NCBI GenBank assembly: GCA_029263315.1
Contig: JAJCXR010000053.1
Location: forward strand, 186,001-250,000
From: Acidobacteriota bacterium
GTDB lineage: Bacteria; Acidobacteriota; Thermoanaerobaculia; Multivoradales; J023
Length of the DNA: 64,000 bases
Direction of reading: 5' to 3'
This document shows positions 24,639 to 33,867 of this stretch, piece after piece. The notes under the pieces are model-generated. The model searched no databases and had not been told where the DNA came from. It saw only the letters and a list, made by a program, of their open reading frames with translations. The position numbers and the translations under genes are program-made. How positions within the stretch are numbered: the stretch's first letter is position 1; each line of letters begins with the position of its first letter.

Positions 24639-27111
24639 TCCCCCAACCAACCGAAAAGAAGGCCATCCCCTGATTCACTTGACACCCCCCACACCCGACG
24701 ACCCGACCTACAATTTTCACCCGGCCCCGGTCGGCGAAGCCCTCCGGGAGCTCGTGCACGACACTTCTGACTCAGCGGTATGGTTACTCTCCGGCGACGA
24801 CGGCGTGGGTCGGCGCTACGTCTTGCAGGCCGCTGTCGCCGGGCTCCCCGAAGGCGAAAACTCCCCTCCCCGGCTGCTGCACGTGGACCTCGAGGCCTTC
24901 GACGAGGTGACGCCCTTTGCATACTTTGTGGAGACCTTGGTCAAGGCACGGACGGCGGCGGGCCTGCCGGTGCAGCGGGCCACGCTGGAGGCCATCAGGA
25001 CCCTGGGGACACTGGCCAGCCGCAGCCTGGCGGACGCCGCCGTGGTGGAGATTCTGTTGCAGCTGGACGACGCAACGGCGCCGTTGGTGGAGGCCTTCCT
25101 CGCCGCCGCACAGGCCTCTCCCGACAAGCAGACGGGACAGAAACGGCTGCTGGACCTGCTGCACAGACTGGCGCAGCAACGCCCTCTGGTGCTGCATCTG
25201 GTGCAGGCCAGCATGTTGCACCGGGTGTTTCGTCACGCTGTGTGCCGCGCCGCCGAAGAGATCTCTGGATTGAAAGTGGCCCTCTCCTGCCACCCCTCCG
25301 ACAGCGAGCCGCGGCTGGTGCCCGTCGATGATCTACGCCATGGCGTCCAACGCATCGAGCTACGCCCCTTGACGGCGGCGGAGCTGCACTCGGTGCTGGA
25401 CCGTCGATTCCCCGGGCATCAATTGCCGGCGCCGTTTGTTGTCGCTCTCGAGCGTCATAGCTTTGGCCTGCCGGGGATGGCGGCGGCCCTGCTCGAGGGA
25501 TGGATCGCCGAGGGAAATTTGGTGATCGACGATCAGGACCGCTTGACGGCCCTCAAGGATCTTCCGTGGCTCGCCGAGGGCGACGTGCGCGAGATGTATA
25601 TGGAACCCATCCTCCAGCTCATCGACCGGCCCGAGATCACCATGCTCAACGGTGCCTGGATGCGTCGTTTTCTCGGTTTGGCCGCCCTCTGTGGACGTTT
25701 TGTACCGGCGCATCAGCTGTTGGACTCCCTGGAAGTGCCGCAGGAATTGAAAGACGAAATCCTCGACTTGGTGGACGATCAGCTCGGCGAAGGCGACCTC
25801 CACCTCTTCGACGATCATTTTGTCTCCCACCCGGCCTTCCCTGGAATTCCGACGGTGGAATGGGTGGCGCCGCAGGCCCGACGAGTCTTTCTCCACGGTG
25901 TGCCGGCGGCGGAACGCAGCACCGCCGCCAAGGACCTGCTCAGGATCCTGCGCGGTACCGTGCCGATGGGCTCCCGGCAGGCGGCCCATCTCTTCCAGCA
26001 ACTGGCGCGATATCTCGACGATCCGGCCGAGCGGGCCCAGCTGAGGATCGAGGACTACGGCTGGGATCTCGACTGGTGGGTGGACCGTCAGAGCTGTGAC
26101 GATTTACGGGACGCCTTGATCGAGGATCTGCGGACCGATCGCCTGCCGGCGGAGACGCTGTGGTCGGTGGCCACGACCCATCAACAATGGCCCGCGACCC
26201 GCCGTCTGGCCCTGCTGGAAGCCTATGAGACGGCGGTGGAAGCAGCGGACGAAGAGGCGGCCGCCGCCCCAGGCGACGGCCGGCAACAGGTCCCGGCGGA
26301 GCGCCTGGGCAGCCTGCTCTACCTCAAGGCTCGGTTTGCCTTCGAGCTCGGCCGTCATAGCGAAGCCTTGGGGCTGGCGCAGGAGGCCCAGAAGTACGCT
26401 GGCGAGGTCGTCAGCCTCGAGCTCTCGGCCCGCACCCTCCAGCATCTCATCGAAAGCCGCCTGGGGAACGACGGGGCGGCACAACAGGGGTTGGCCGCGG
26501 TGCGCCGCGACGCCATCAGCAGCCTGGGGGCAACGCACGACATCACCTTGAGCGCCACCAGCTACCTGGCCACCGCCTTGCGGGCCAACGGCCAGCCAGA
26601 AGCGGCTAAACCCCTACACGCCGAAGTGCTGGCCACCCGACAACAGCAACTCGGGGACGGACACCCGGAAACCTTGACCGCCCTACACAACCTGGCCGGC
26701 TGCCTGACGGACCTCGGCGAAACGGCGGCGGCCAAGGAGCTCTTCGGGCGCAGCGTCGAGATCGGGCAGCAAGTCTTGGGGCCGACTCATCCCGGAACTT
26801 TGATTTCGATGCAGAGCCTCGCCGCCACCCAAGCCCGCTTGGGGGAGGTGGCCGAAGCCCGGACCCTCTACGAAGAGACCCTCGAGGCCCAGCGGCGGGT
26901 GCTCGGCGATGCGCACCCCTTCACCCTCACCTTGATGGACGAGCTGTGCCGACTGCTCGACGATACGACGACGATGCCCGGCCACCGGGAACGCTTGCGG
27001 GACCTGCGGCACGAGCTGTTGACGTCCATCCAGCGCCTTCCCCCCGCCGTGCCCCTGCGGCAGCATGTCGAGGCACGGTGGCTGCCGACGGCGGGGCGAG
27101 CCGTCGACTGA
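24613..27111 (+). CDS. large NTPase-like protein with C-terminal TPR repeats
   Basis: 832 residues from the TTG at 24613; a start around 24670 after AAGAAGG is equally plausible. Residues 55-75 (AVWLLSGDDGVGRRYVLQ) look like a P-loop in which the Walker A lysine is replaced by Arg. A hydrophobic VLHLVQAS near residue 195 may be a degenerate Walker B. Residues about 600-780 are 42-residue kinesin-light-chain TPRs (GDGHPETLTALHNLAG, GPTHPGTLISMQSLA, GDAHPFTLTLMDEL). The layout recalls STAND signalling ATPases, but no effector domain is seen. It is adjacent to an NfeD-like gene. Confidence 0.7.
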   Translation: MSRRLSLSDPPTNRKEGHPLIHLTPPTPDDPTYNFHPAPVGEALRELVHDTSDSAVWLLSGDDGVGRRYVLQAAVAGLPEGENSPPRLLHVDLEAFDEVTPFAYFVETLVKARTAAGLPVQRATLEAIRTLGTLASRSLADAAVVEILLQLDDATAPLVEAFLAAAQASPDKQTGQKRLLDLLHRLAQQRPLVLHLVQASMLHRVFRHAVCRAAEEISGLKVALSCHPSDSEPRLVPVDDLRHGVQRIELRPLTAAELHSVLDRRFPGHQLPAPFVVALERHSFGLPGMAAALLEGWIAEGNLVIDDQDRLTALKDLPWLAEGDVREMYMEPILQLIDRPEITMLNGAWMRRFLGLAALCGRFVPAHQLLDSLEVPQELKDEILDLVDDQLGEGDLHLFDDHFVSHPAFPGIPTVEWVAPQARRVFLHGVPAAERSTAAKDLLRILRGTVPMGSRQAAHLFQQLARYLDDPAERAQLRIEDYGWDLDWWVDRQSCDDLRDALIEDLRTDRLPAETLWSVATTHQQWPATRRLALLEAYETAVEAADEEAAAAPGDGRQQVPAERLGSLLYLKARFAFELGRHSEALGLAQEAQKYAGEVVSLELSARTLQHLIESRLGNDGAAQQGLAAVRRDAISSLGATHDITLSATSYLATALRANGQPEAAKPLHAEVLATRQQQLGDGHPETLTALHNLAGCLTDLGETAAAKELFGRSVEIGQQVLGPTHPGTLISMQSLAATQARLGEVAEARTLYEETLEAQRRVLGDAHPFTLTLMDELCRLLDDTTTMPGHRERLRDLRHELLTSIQRLPPAVPLRQHVEARWLPTAGRAVD

Positions 27112-27189
27112 CGACGACTTCATAGGCTCCGTCATGTGCCGATAACAGGCGCAGACAGATGCCACCACAAGCGCTATGCTCGGCCCGCC

Positions 27190-28407
27190 ATGCAAGGATC
27201 CTTACCCGCACGCCTCGGCATCGTCGCCCACGAGATGGAAGGGGACGCCACCGGCGTCGGCCGTTACCTCGAAGGGCTGTTGTCGGGACTAGCCCAAACC
27301 TCCGCCTCGGTGACCTATTTACTGTTTTTCAAGGGCCGGGCCTTCGAGCATCCCCTGTGGACCCGGGCCGCCGCGGCGCGAGCGGCCCATGACGATGCCT
27401 CGTCCCGTGGTCCCCGCTTCGAGGCCATTTTCGACGACCGTCCGCAGTGGCATCCGGTGATCTGGGAGCAGCTGCGGTTGCCCTGGCTGCTGCGACGGCA
27501 GGATCTCCAGGCCTTGTTTTCCCCCGCCTACAGCCTGCCCCCGGCGGTGAATTCACCGTCTCTGGTCACCCTGCACGACCTTTCCTTCGAGCATTTGCCG
27601 GCGGAATTCGGCTTCAAGGAACGCTGGCGACGGCGCCTCTTGGCGCGCCGAGCTGTGGCCAAGGCCACCCGGGTGCTGGCCGACAGCCGGGTCATCGCCC
27701 GCGACATCGAGTCCACCTACGACCTGCGACCGGGCAAGATCGGCGTCGTCCCCTTGGCGGTGGGTCGGCGCTTCACGGCGGCGGCTGAAGAGACCGCCTC
27801 GGCCAGGCGCGAAGCCGCGGACGTCCAGGCGCGGCATCGGCTGGGCATCGACGGCCCCTACCTGCTTTTCCTCGGCTCCCTGCTACCACGGCGCAGGGTG
27901 GATCTGGTGATCGCCGCGTTTCAGCGTTTGGCCCCCCGCTATCCGGATCTGCGCTTGGTGCTATCAGGTCACAATGCCCTGCCCCGCCCTCAGGACTTGG
28001 ACGCTTGGATCCGGCGCAGCGGTTTGTCGTCGCGCATCCAACATCTGGGTTACGTGCCGGAAGAGGCCCTGCTACCCCTCTACCGCGGGGCCCGCTTGAC
28101 CTACTATCTGTCCACCTACGAGGGATTTGGCCTGCCGCCGATGGAATCCTTGGCCTTGGGCGTGCCGGCGGTGGTGAGCCATGGTCTGGCATTGGACGAC
28201 CTGTGGCCTGACTATCCCCTGCGCCTGGAGCGTTGGACGGTGGACGATCTGACCCGGATCAGCGAGCGTGGGCTGACCTTGGGCCCGGCCCGTCAAGTGC
28301 TGGCGGAGGAGGGCATGGAGCGCATGGCACGGCTCACCTGGCGGCATGGCGCCGAGAGCTTCCTGCAACAGGTGGAGATCGCCATGGCGGCAAGGAAAAC
28401 GCCATGA
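27190..28407 (+). CDS. GT4-family glycosyltransferase
   Basis: 405-residue GT-B enzyme from the ATG at 27190. N-terminus LGIVAHEMEGDATGVGRYLEG resembles mannosyltransferases of glycan assembly; the donor site is TYEGFGLPPMESLALGVPAVV near residues 308-328. It starts the second glycan cluster and overlaps the GT2 gene by four bases (ATGA), so the two are probably co-translated. Confidence 0.88.
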   Translation: MQGSLPARLGIVAHEMEGDATGVGRYLEGLLSGLAQTSASVTYLLFFKGRAFEHPLWTRAAAARAAHDDASSRGPRFEAIFDDRPQWHPVIWEQLRLPWLLRRQDLQALFSPAYSLPPAVNSPSLVTLHDLSFEHLPAEFGFKERWRRRLLARRAVAKATRVLADSRVIARDIESTYDLRPGKIGVVPLAVGRRFTAAAEETASARREAADVQARHRLGIDGPYLLFLGSLLPRRRVDLVIAAFQRLAPRYPDLRLVLSGHNALPRPQDLDAWIRRSGLSSRIQHLGYVPEEALLPLYRGARLTYYLSTYEGFGLPPMESLALGVPAVVSHGLALDDLWPDYPLRLERWTVDDLTRISERGLTLGPARQVLAEEGMERMARLTWRHGAESFLQQVEIAMAARKTP

Positions 28408-29279
28408 GCCTGCGGGTGTCGGCGGTGGTGGTCCATCACCACGGCCGTGCGCTGCTGGCGGATTGCCTCGCCAAGCTGGCTTCGCTTCCCGAGCCGCCTC
28501 AGGAAGTGGTGGTGGTGGACAACGCCTCCTCCGACGGTAGCCGTGGGATGGTGCGGCGGGAGTTTCCCAAAACCCACCTGCTGGAGCTCGAAAGCAACCT
28601 CGGCTTCGGCGTCGCCAACAATCGCGGCGCGGCGCTGGCCCGGGGGGACTTCCTACTCTTTCTCAACAGCGACGCTTGGCTCGACGGGGGCACCTTGCCG
28701 AAGCTCTCAGAGGCCTTTGAAGGCCGTCCCAACCTTGCTTTGGTGGCGCCTCAGCTACGCTACCCCGACGGATCTCTGCAATTCACCTGGGCCCCCACCA
28801 CCGGCGTCGTCGGCGAAGCGCTGCAAATGGCGCGCAATCCCTTCGAGAGCCGGCCATGGGCCCACCGCGCTCTTCCCGCCCTGCTTCGCCCCATCTTCGG
28901 TGCCGGATGGTTGACCGCCGCCTGTTGGCTGATGCGTCGTACCGCCTTCGAGTCGGTGGGGGGATTCGACGAGGCCATGTTCCTCTACTTCGAGGATGTG
29001 GATTTGAGCCTGCGTTTGCAGCGGCGGAACTGGCGGCTAAAGCTGGTGCCGCAAGCCACCGCCTTTCACATCAAGGGCGGCTCGGATCTCGGTTTTTGCG
29101 GTGAGATGCTCTATCGCCGCTCACAGCTTTACTACTATCAGAAACATCGGCCCGGTTGGGAGAACGCCTTACTGCGCCGACGCCTGGCCCGCAAATTTCG
29201 CCGTCATGCCGACGCTGAGCAGCGGCGGCAGTTGTTGGCCCTGCTCGCCGAGCCGATCACCGTCTCGCCGATGGCGTGA
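28404..29279 (+). CDS. GT2-family glycosyltransferase
   Basis: 291-residue GT-A enzyme. N-terminal nucleotide-binding strand VVVVDNASSDGS near residue 36, metal/donor motif FLNSDAWLDG near residue 86, and the acceptor-side GGFDEAMFLYFEDVDLSLR near residue 190 typical of rhamnosyl-type GT2 enzymes. No membrane anchor is evident. Coupled to the preceding GT4 gene. Confidence 0.9.
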   Translation: MSLRVSAVVVHHHGRALLADCLAKLASLPEPPQEVVVVDNASSDGSRGMVRREFPKTHLLELESNLGFGVANNRGAALARGDFLLFLNSDAWLDGGTLPKLSEAFEGRPNLALVAPQLRYPDGSLQFTWAPTTGVVGEALQMARNPFESRPWAHRALPALLRPIFGAGWLTAACWLMRRTAFESVGGFDEAMFLYFEDVDLSLRLQRRNWRLKLVPQATAFHIKGGSDLGFCGEMLYRRSQLYYYQKHRPGWENALLRRRLARKFRRHADAEQRRQLLALLAEPITVSPMA

Positions 29280-29476
29280 GGGGAAGATGGACGTGTTAGA
29301 TTTCTTCGTAGAACCGCCTCGTCTCTGGAGCCTTCGATGACCGCCTTAGCCGTCGCAGAATCCCTCGAAACCCGATGCTCCCCCGCCCGCGGCACCCTCA
29401 CCGATCACAGCGCTCCGGGTTGGGCGGCCCGGGCTACCCACTCCGACCCTTGCCGGGGTCAAACACGGAGCCGGCC

Positions 29477-29818
29477 ATGATTGCCTTCGCCCTCGCCATT
29501 CTCGGCATCACCATGATCACCGCCCTGGGGCTCGGCATCGCGTTGTGGTTGGTGCATCTGCGGGGCAAGGACGGACGCCAGCGCCTGGCCCAAGAAGGCC
29601 ACGACCGTTCTCTGGCCTTGGATCAACGCTGCGATGCCATCGAGGCCCGTCTCGAGGCGCTGCGCCGGCTGCACAGCGTCGATCACCTGGAGCACCTGAT
29701 CGGCCGCGGTGAGCAGGAAGGGCGCTGGCGAGCATCCACCAGTGAGGCCCTGCGCGACTATCTGCAAGAGCTGCGGGCTGAGTCCTCGGCCGACTCCTCC
29801 CCGAGCTTGGAGCCCTGA
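29477..29818 (+). CDS. small single-span membrane protein with coiled coil
   Basis: 113 residues. One N-terminal transmembrane helix (FALAILGITMITALGLGIALWLV), then a basic linker and an amphipathic stretch likely to be coiled coil (DQRCDAIEARLEALRRLH). No family recognised. It ends 14 bases before the next glycosyltransferase and may help organise the glycan enzymes. The 197 bases before it contain no gene that can be supported. Confidence 0.6.
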   Translation: MIAFALAILGITMITALGLGIALWLVHLRGKDGRQRLAQEGHDRSLALDQRCDAIEARLEALRRLHSVDHLEHLIGRGEQEGRWRASTSEALRDYLQELRAESSADSSPSLEP

Positions 29819-29832
29819 GGCGTCACCCCGCC

Positions 29833-30948
29833 ATGCGCATCGGTTATGACATCAGCAAGGCCCTGCCGCCCCGCGACGGCATCGGCAACTTCACTTTCGA
29901 GCTGCTGCGTGCCCTGCTGCCCATCCTGCCCCATGACACCGAGCTCTTGCTCTACAGCCCCTTGCAGGCCATCGACGGCGAAGGGCTCATCGCCAGCCTG
30001 GAGGCGCTCCCCGGGCAACTGAGCTGGCGGGGAAGAACGCCGCAACTCTGTGATCGCCTCGACCTCTTCCACAGCACCTCTTGGTGCTTCCCGCAGCTTG
30101 TCCGCTGCCCGGTGCTCTTCACCTGCTACGACTTGACCTTCATCACCCATCCCCAATGCCACACCCTGGACAACAAGCTGCATTGTAGCCGCGGCTTGCT
30201 GGAGGCGATCGTCGGCGGGGCCCAGGTCTTGGCCATTTCCGAGCACACGGCCGACGACTTGAGACGCCTCTTCGAGCTACCTTTGGATCGCCTCGAGGTC
30301 ATCTATCCGGCGGCGGCGGCCCACTTTCGACGACTCGACACCGCCGCGGTGCACCATCGGCTGGCCCGAGATTTTGATCTGCGGGGTGGCTACCTCTTGG
30401 CGGTGGGCACCGTCGAGCCGCGCAAGAACCTGCTGCGCCTGTTGCAAGCCTATGGAGCCCTGCCGGAGGCGGCCCGGCAGCGGGCGCCCTTGGTGCTGGC
30501 GGGGGGTGCCGGCTGGCAGGAGGAGGGGCCCTTGGAAGACCTGTTGCGCCGTCCCGAGCTGGCTGGAGTGCGTCGCCTGGGGCGGGTCGATGACGGGGCC
30601 CTGGTGGATCTCTACAACGGTGCCACGGCGTTCCTCTACCCTTCCCTGGCGGAGGGTTTCGGCCTGCCGTTGCTCGAAGCCATGGCCTGTGGCGCGCCGG
30701 TGTTGACCTCCCTCAGCAGCCCCTCGCCGAGGCTCAACGCCACGGCGGAGGTGGCCGGTGACGCCGCCCTGCTGGTGGACCCGTTGGATGTCGGCGCCAT
30801 CACCGCCGGCCTCGAGCGTTTGCTGCACGACGATGCCCTGCGCCAACGCCTACGGCAGGCCGGTGAGGCCAGGCTGAAGCATTTTTCGTGGCAGAAGAGC
30901 GCACGGGCGGCGGGAAACCTGTACCATCGCTTGGTCAGCGCGGCTTGA
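29833..30948 (+). CDS. GT4-family glycosyltransferase
   Basis: 371-residue GT-B enzyme. N-terminus MRIGYDISKALPPRDGIGNF, central AVGTVEPRKNLLRLLQAY, and donor site LAEGFGLPLLEAMACGAPVLTS near residues 272-293. It follows the coiled-coil protein closely and belongs to the 27-34 kb glycan cluster. The sugar is unknown; the EPRKN segment is common in mannosyltransferase-like members. Confidence 0.9.
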   Translation: MRIGYDISKALPPRDGIGNFTFELLRALLPILPHDTELLLYSPLQAIDGEGLIASLEALPGQLSWRGRTPQLCDRLDLFHSTSWCFPQLVRCPVLFTCYDLTFITHPQCHTLDNKLHCSRGLLEAIVGGAQVLAISEHTADDLRRLFELPLDRLEVIYPAAAAHFRRLDTAAVHHRLARDFDLRGGYLLAVGTVEPRKNLLRLLQAYGALPEAARQRAPLVLAGGAGWQEEGPLEDLLRRPELAGVRRLGRVDDGALVDLYNGATAFLYPSLAEGFGLPLLEAMACGAPVLTSLSSPSPRLNATAEVAGDAALLVDPLDVGAITAGLERLLHDDALRQRLRQAGEARLKHFSWQKSARAAGNLYHRLVSAA

Positions 30949-31020
30949 CGTGTCGCTTTCCACCGCAACTCTTCCCCTGCCCTAGCCTAAGGCAGGTCAT
31001 TCATAAGGCCTCCTCCGTCG

Positions 31021-33654
31021 ATGTCCGTCTCACCCTCGCCCCAGCCAGCGTCGCCGCCCCAAGTGCCAGCCGCTCCCTTGAACGCTTGCACCATCGTCTC
31101 GAAGAACTACATCCCCTACGCTCGGGTATTGGCCCGTTCGTTCCTCGAGGCACAACCGGAGGGCCAATTCTTTGTCCTCCTGGTGGATCGCAATGACGGC
31201 CACATCGACCCGACGGAGGAGCGCTTCACGCTCCTCGAAGCGGAGGACTTGGACAACGTGCCGCAACTGGCGGCCTTCCTCTTCAAGTACACCCTGCTGG
31301 AGGCCAATACGGCCATCAAGCCGTTTTTCTTGCAGTATCTCTTCCGCCGCTTCGAGCTGCCCAATCTGGTCTATTTCGATCCGGACATCCTCATCGTCGG
31401 TCGCCTCGAGGCCTTGGCGGCGCAGCTGGCCCAATACTCGGTGGTCCTCACCCCCCACCTGACTTCGCCCATCGAGGACGATGCCCATCCGGACGAGCTG
31501 GCCATCCTGCAGGCCGGTTCTTACAACCTGGGTTTCATCGCCCTACGTGGGTCCGAGGTCAGCGAACGCTTGCTGACCTGGTGGCAGCAACGGCTCTATG
31601 ACCAATGTGTGGTGCGCATCGACCGCGGTCTGTTCGTCGATCAAAAGTGGATGGACCTGGTGCCGGGCATCTTCGGCGATGTCAAAGTTCTGGTGGACCC
31701 GGGTTACAACGTCGCCTACTGGAATCTGCACGGCCGTCGGGTGACCTGCGACGACGGCGCCTATCGCTCCAACGGTGAGCCCTTGGTCTTTTTCCATTTC
31801 AGCGGCATCCAGCCGGAGAGCCTGGAGCATGTCTCCAAACATCAGGACCGGTTTGTGCTGGCGGAGCTGGGGGCCGCCGCCGATCTCTACCGGCACTACA
31901 GCCGCCTGGTGATCGAGGCCGGTTATTACACCTGTCGACCTTGGCCCTACGCCTTCGCCCGCTTCGACAACGGGGTGAGCATCCCCGCCGCCGCCCGCGC
32001 CCTGTACCTCGACCTCGGGGAGGACGGCCGCCGCCGCTTTGGCGATCCCTTCGCCGCCGCGGGTCCCGAGAGTTTCTTCACTTGGCTCAACCAGCCCGCC
32101 GACGGAGCGCCCCGGCGGGCACCGCACCTAAGTCGGCTGTTGGCCCACATCCACGCCGGGCGTCCCGACTTGGTGGCCACCTATGCCCGTCCCCAAGGCA
32201 AGGATTTCGCCGCCTTTTGTAGCTGGGTGAGCGACTACGGACGCCATGAGCTGAAGCTCGACGGGGCGTTTCTCAGCACCTTGCATCGGGAATCCCGGGC
32301 CACCCTGCTGAGCGTCGACGGCCTGCAACGGCGCCTCAAGAATCGCCTGAAACGGCTCTACAAATCGTCCCTGGGGCAACGGGGCAAGGCGCTCGCCAAG
32401 GCCCTGCTGGGGCGCCGACGGAGCCGTGCCTTGAAATCCCGTTGGCGTCCCACGGCCCTGACCGTGGCGGGCCCCCAAGGGCAACCGGTGAGCCCACCGC
32501 TGGCCATGCCCCGGGCCATGGGGCGTCCCGGCGTCAACCTGGTGGGCTATCTGCAAGCCGAAACCGGCATGGGCGAGGCGTCCCGGTCCCTGGCCAAGGC
32601 CTTCGAGGCGGCGGGCATCCCGCTGTCGCTGCACAGCCTCGATCTCAACGTCTTGGCACGGCGTCAGGACGCCACCTTCGAGGCCCAGCAAAGTGATTTT
32701 CCCTACGACATCAACCTTCTGGTGGTCAACGCCGATCAAGTCGCAGCGGTGCACCAGCACTTGGGGGAGGACATCTTCCGCGGGCGTTTCAATGTCGGCC
32801 TCTGGCTATGGGAGCTCGAGAGCTTCCCCTCCGCTTGGCGCCATGCCTTCGATCCCCTGCACGAGATCTGGACCCCGAGCTCGTTCTGTGTCGACGCCAT
32901 CTCCAGCGTCTCACCGCGGCCGGTGCGTCGGGTGCCTTTGCCGGTGGCCCCGTCGCCCCAGGTGAGCCACTGCAGAGGTCATTTCGGGCTCCCCGACGAC
33001 GACTTCATCTTCCTCTACATGTTCAACTACTTGAGCTACTTCGAACGCAAGAATCCGCTGGCGGCGGTGGCGGCGTTTCGTCAAGCTTTCCGCCCGGACG
33101 AGGCGGTGCGCTTAGTGCTCAAGACGTCGCAGTCGGACTTTGCTCCCCAGGCCAAGGCGCAGCTGGACGAGGCCATCGGCGACGCCAACGTCCAGTTGCT
33201 GGACGGCTACCTGAGCCGCGATGAGATCTCCAGCCTCACCGCCACCAGCGATGCCTATCTGTCGTTGCATCGCTCTGAGGGCTTCGGCCTCACCCTGGCG
33301 GAATCCATGTTTTACGGCAAGCCGGTGATCGCCGCCCCATACTCCGGCAACCGCGACTTCTTCAATCTCAACAACGGGCTGCCGGTGCGCTACGACCTCG
33401 TGGAGCTTGGGGAGCACGCCGGTCCCTACCCCGCCGGCAGCCGTTGGGCGGAGCCCGATGTCGACCACGCCGCCGAGCAAATGCGCCGCCTGGTGGACGA
33501 CGCCGGGCTGGGCCAGCGGCTCGGCGAGCGGGCCCAACAGGATATCCGCCAACAGCTCAGCGTCGAGGCGGTGGCCAAGGTGCTGCGGCAACGCTTCGAC
33601 GACATCGTCGGGCGGGTGGAACGGGGCGGCGCCCGGGTGCCCGGTCTGGAGTGA
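31021..33654 (+). CDS. two-domain glycosyltransferase (GT-A plus GT4)
   Basis: 877 residues. The N-terminal 300 or so residues have a GT-A-like fold (ACTIVSKNYIPYARVLA at residue 21 and the metal motif YFDPDILIVG near residue 120). A basic linker (NRLKRLYKSSLGQRGKALAK) near 440 leads to a GT4 domain from about residue 500 (GYLQAETGMGEASRSLAKAF, and SEGFGLTLAESMFYGKPVI near 751). One chain may therefore add two sugars in sequence. It is the last gene of the second glycan cluster. Confidence 0.85.
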   Translation: MSVSPSPQPASPPQVPAAPLNACTIVSKNYIPYARVLARSFLEAQPEGQFFVLLVDRNDGHIDPTEERFTLLEAEDLDNVPQLAAFLFKYTLLEANTAIKPFFLQYLFRRFELPNLVYFDPDILIVGRLEALAAQLAQYSVVLTPHLTSPIEDDAHPDELAILQAGSYNLGFIALRGSEVSERLLTWWQQRLYDQCVVRIDRGLFVDQKWMDLVPGIFGDVKVLVDPGYNVAYWNLHGRRVTCDDGAYRSNGEPLVFFHFSGIQPESLEHVSKHQDRFVLAELGAAADLYRHYSRLVIEAGYYTCRPWPYAFARFDNGVSIPAAARALYLDLGEDGRRRFGDPFAAAGPESFFTWLNQPADGAPRRAPHLSRLLAHIHAGRPDLVATYARPQGKDFAAFCSWVSDYGRHELKLDGAFLSTLHRESRATLLSVDGLQRRLKNRLKRLYKSSLGQRGKALAKALLGRRRSRALKSRWRPTALTVAGPQGQPVSPPLAMPRAMGRPGVNLVGYLQAETGMGEASRSLAKAFEAAGIPLSLHSLDLNVLARRQDATFEAQQSDFPYDINLLVVNADQVAAVHQHLGEDIFRGRFNVGLWLWELESFPSAWRHAFDPLHEIWTPSSFCVDAISSVSPRPVRRVPLPVAPSPQVSHCRGHFGLPDDDFIFLYMFNYLSYFERKNPLAAVAAFRQAFRPDEAVRLVLKTSQSDFAPQAKAQLDEAIGDANVQLLDGYLSRDEISSLTATSDAYLSLHRSEGFGLTLAESMFYGKPVIAAPYSGNRDFFNLNNGLPVRYDLVELGEHAGPYPAGSRWAEPDVDHAAEQMRRLVDDAGLGQRLGERAQQDIRQQLSVEAVAKVLRQRFDDIVGRVERGGARVPGLE

Positions 33655-33867
33655 TCCAGTGGAGTGATCCTGTGGAGAGATCCTCGGGGAGTGACGGCAG
33701 GCGATCCCATTATCGGGACGGCGACGTACCGTAGGCGAACAGCCGTCGAGCCGAATCGAGGCCATCAACTGCCCAAAGCTGGACCGCGGGATGGCACAGC
33801 CATTGCTAGGAGTGCACGGTAGGGTCCCGTTTCTCCGCGGCCCAGATCAACTCCCAGGGAGGCACCC

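Noticed and set aside
29337..29479. 47-codon open frame overlapping the small membrane protein by ATGA
   Set aside because: Has a weak GGAG upstream but no protein-like pattern, hydrophobic segment or recognisable motif; not enough to call a gene.
33655..33867. Short gene before the ADOP permease
   Set aside because: Only small direct repeats of the GTGGAGTGATCC type and no credible start with coding pattern; treated as leader sequence.
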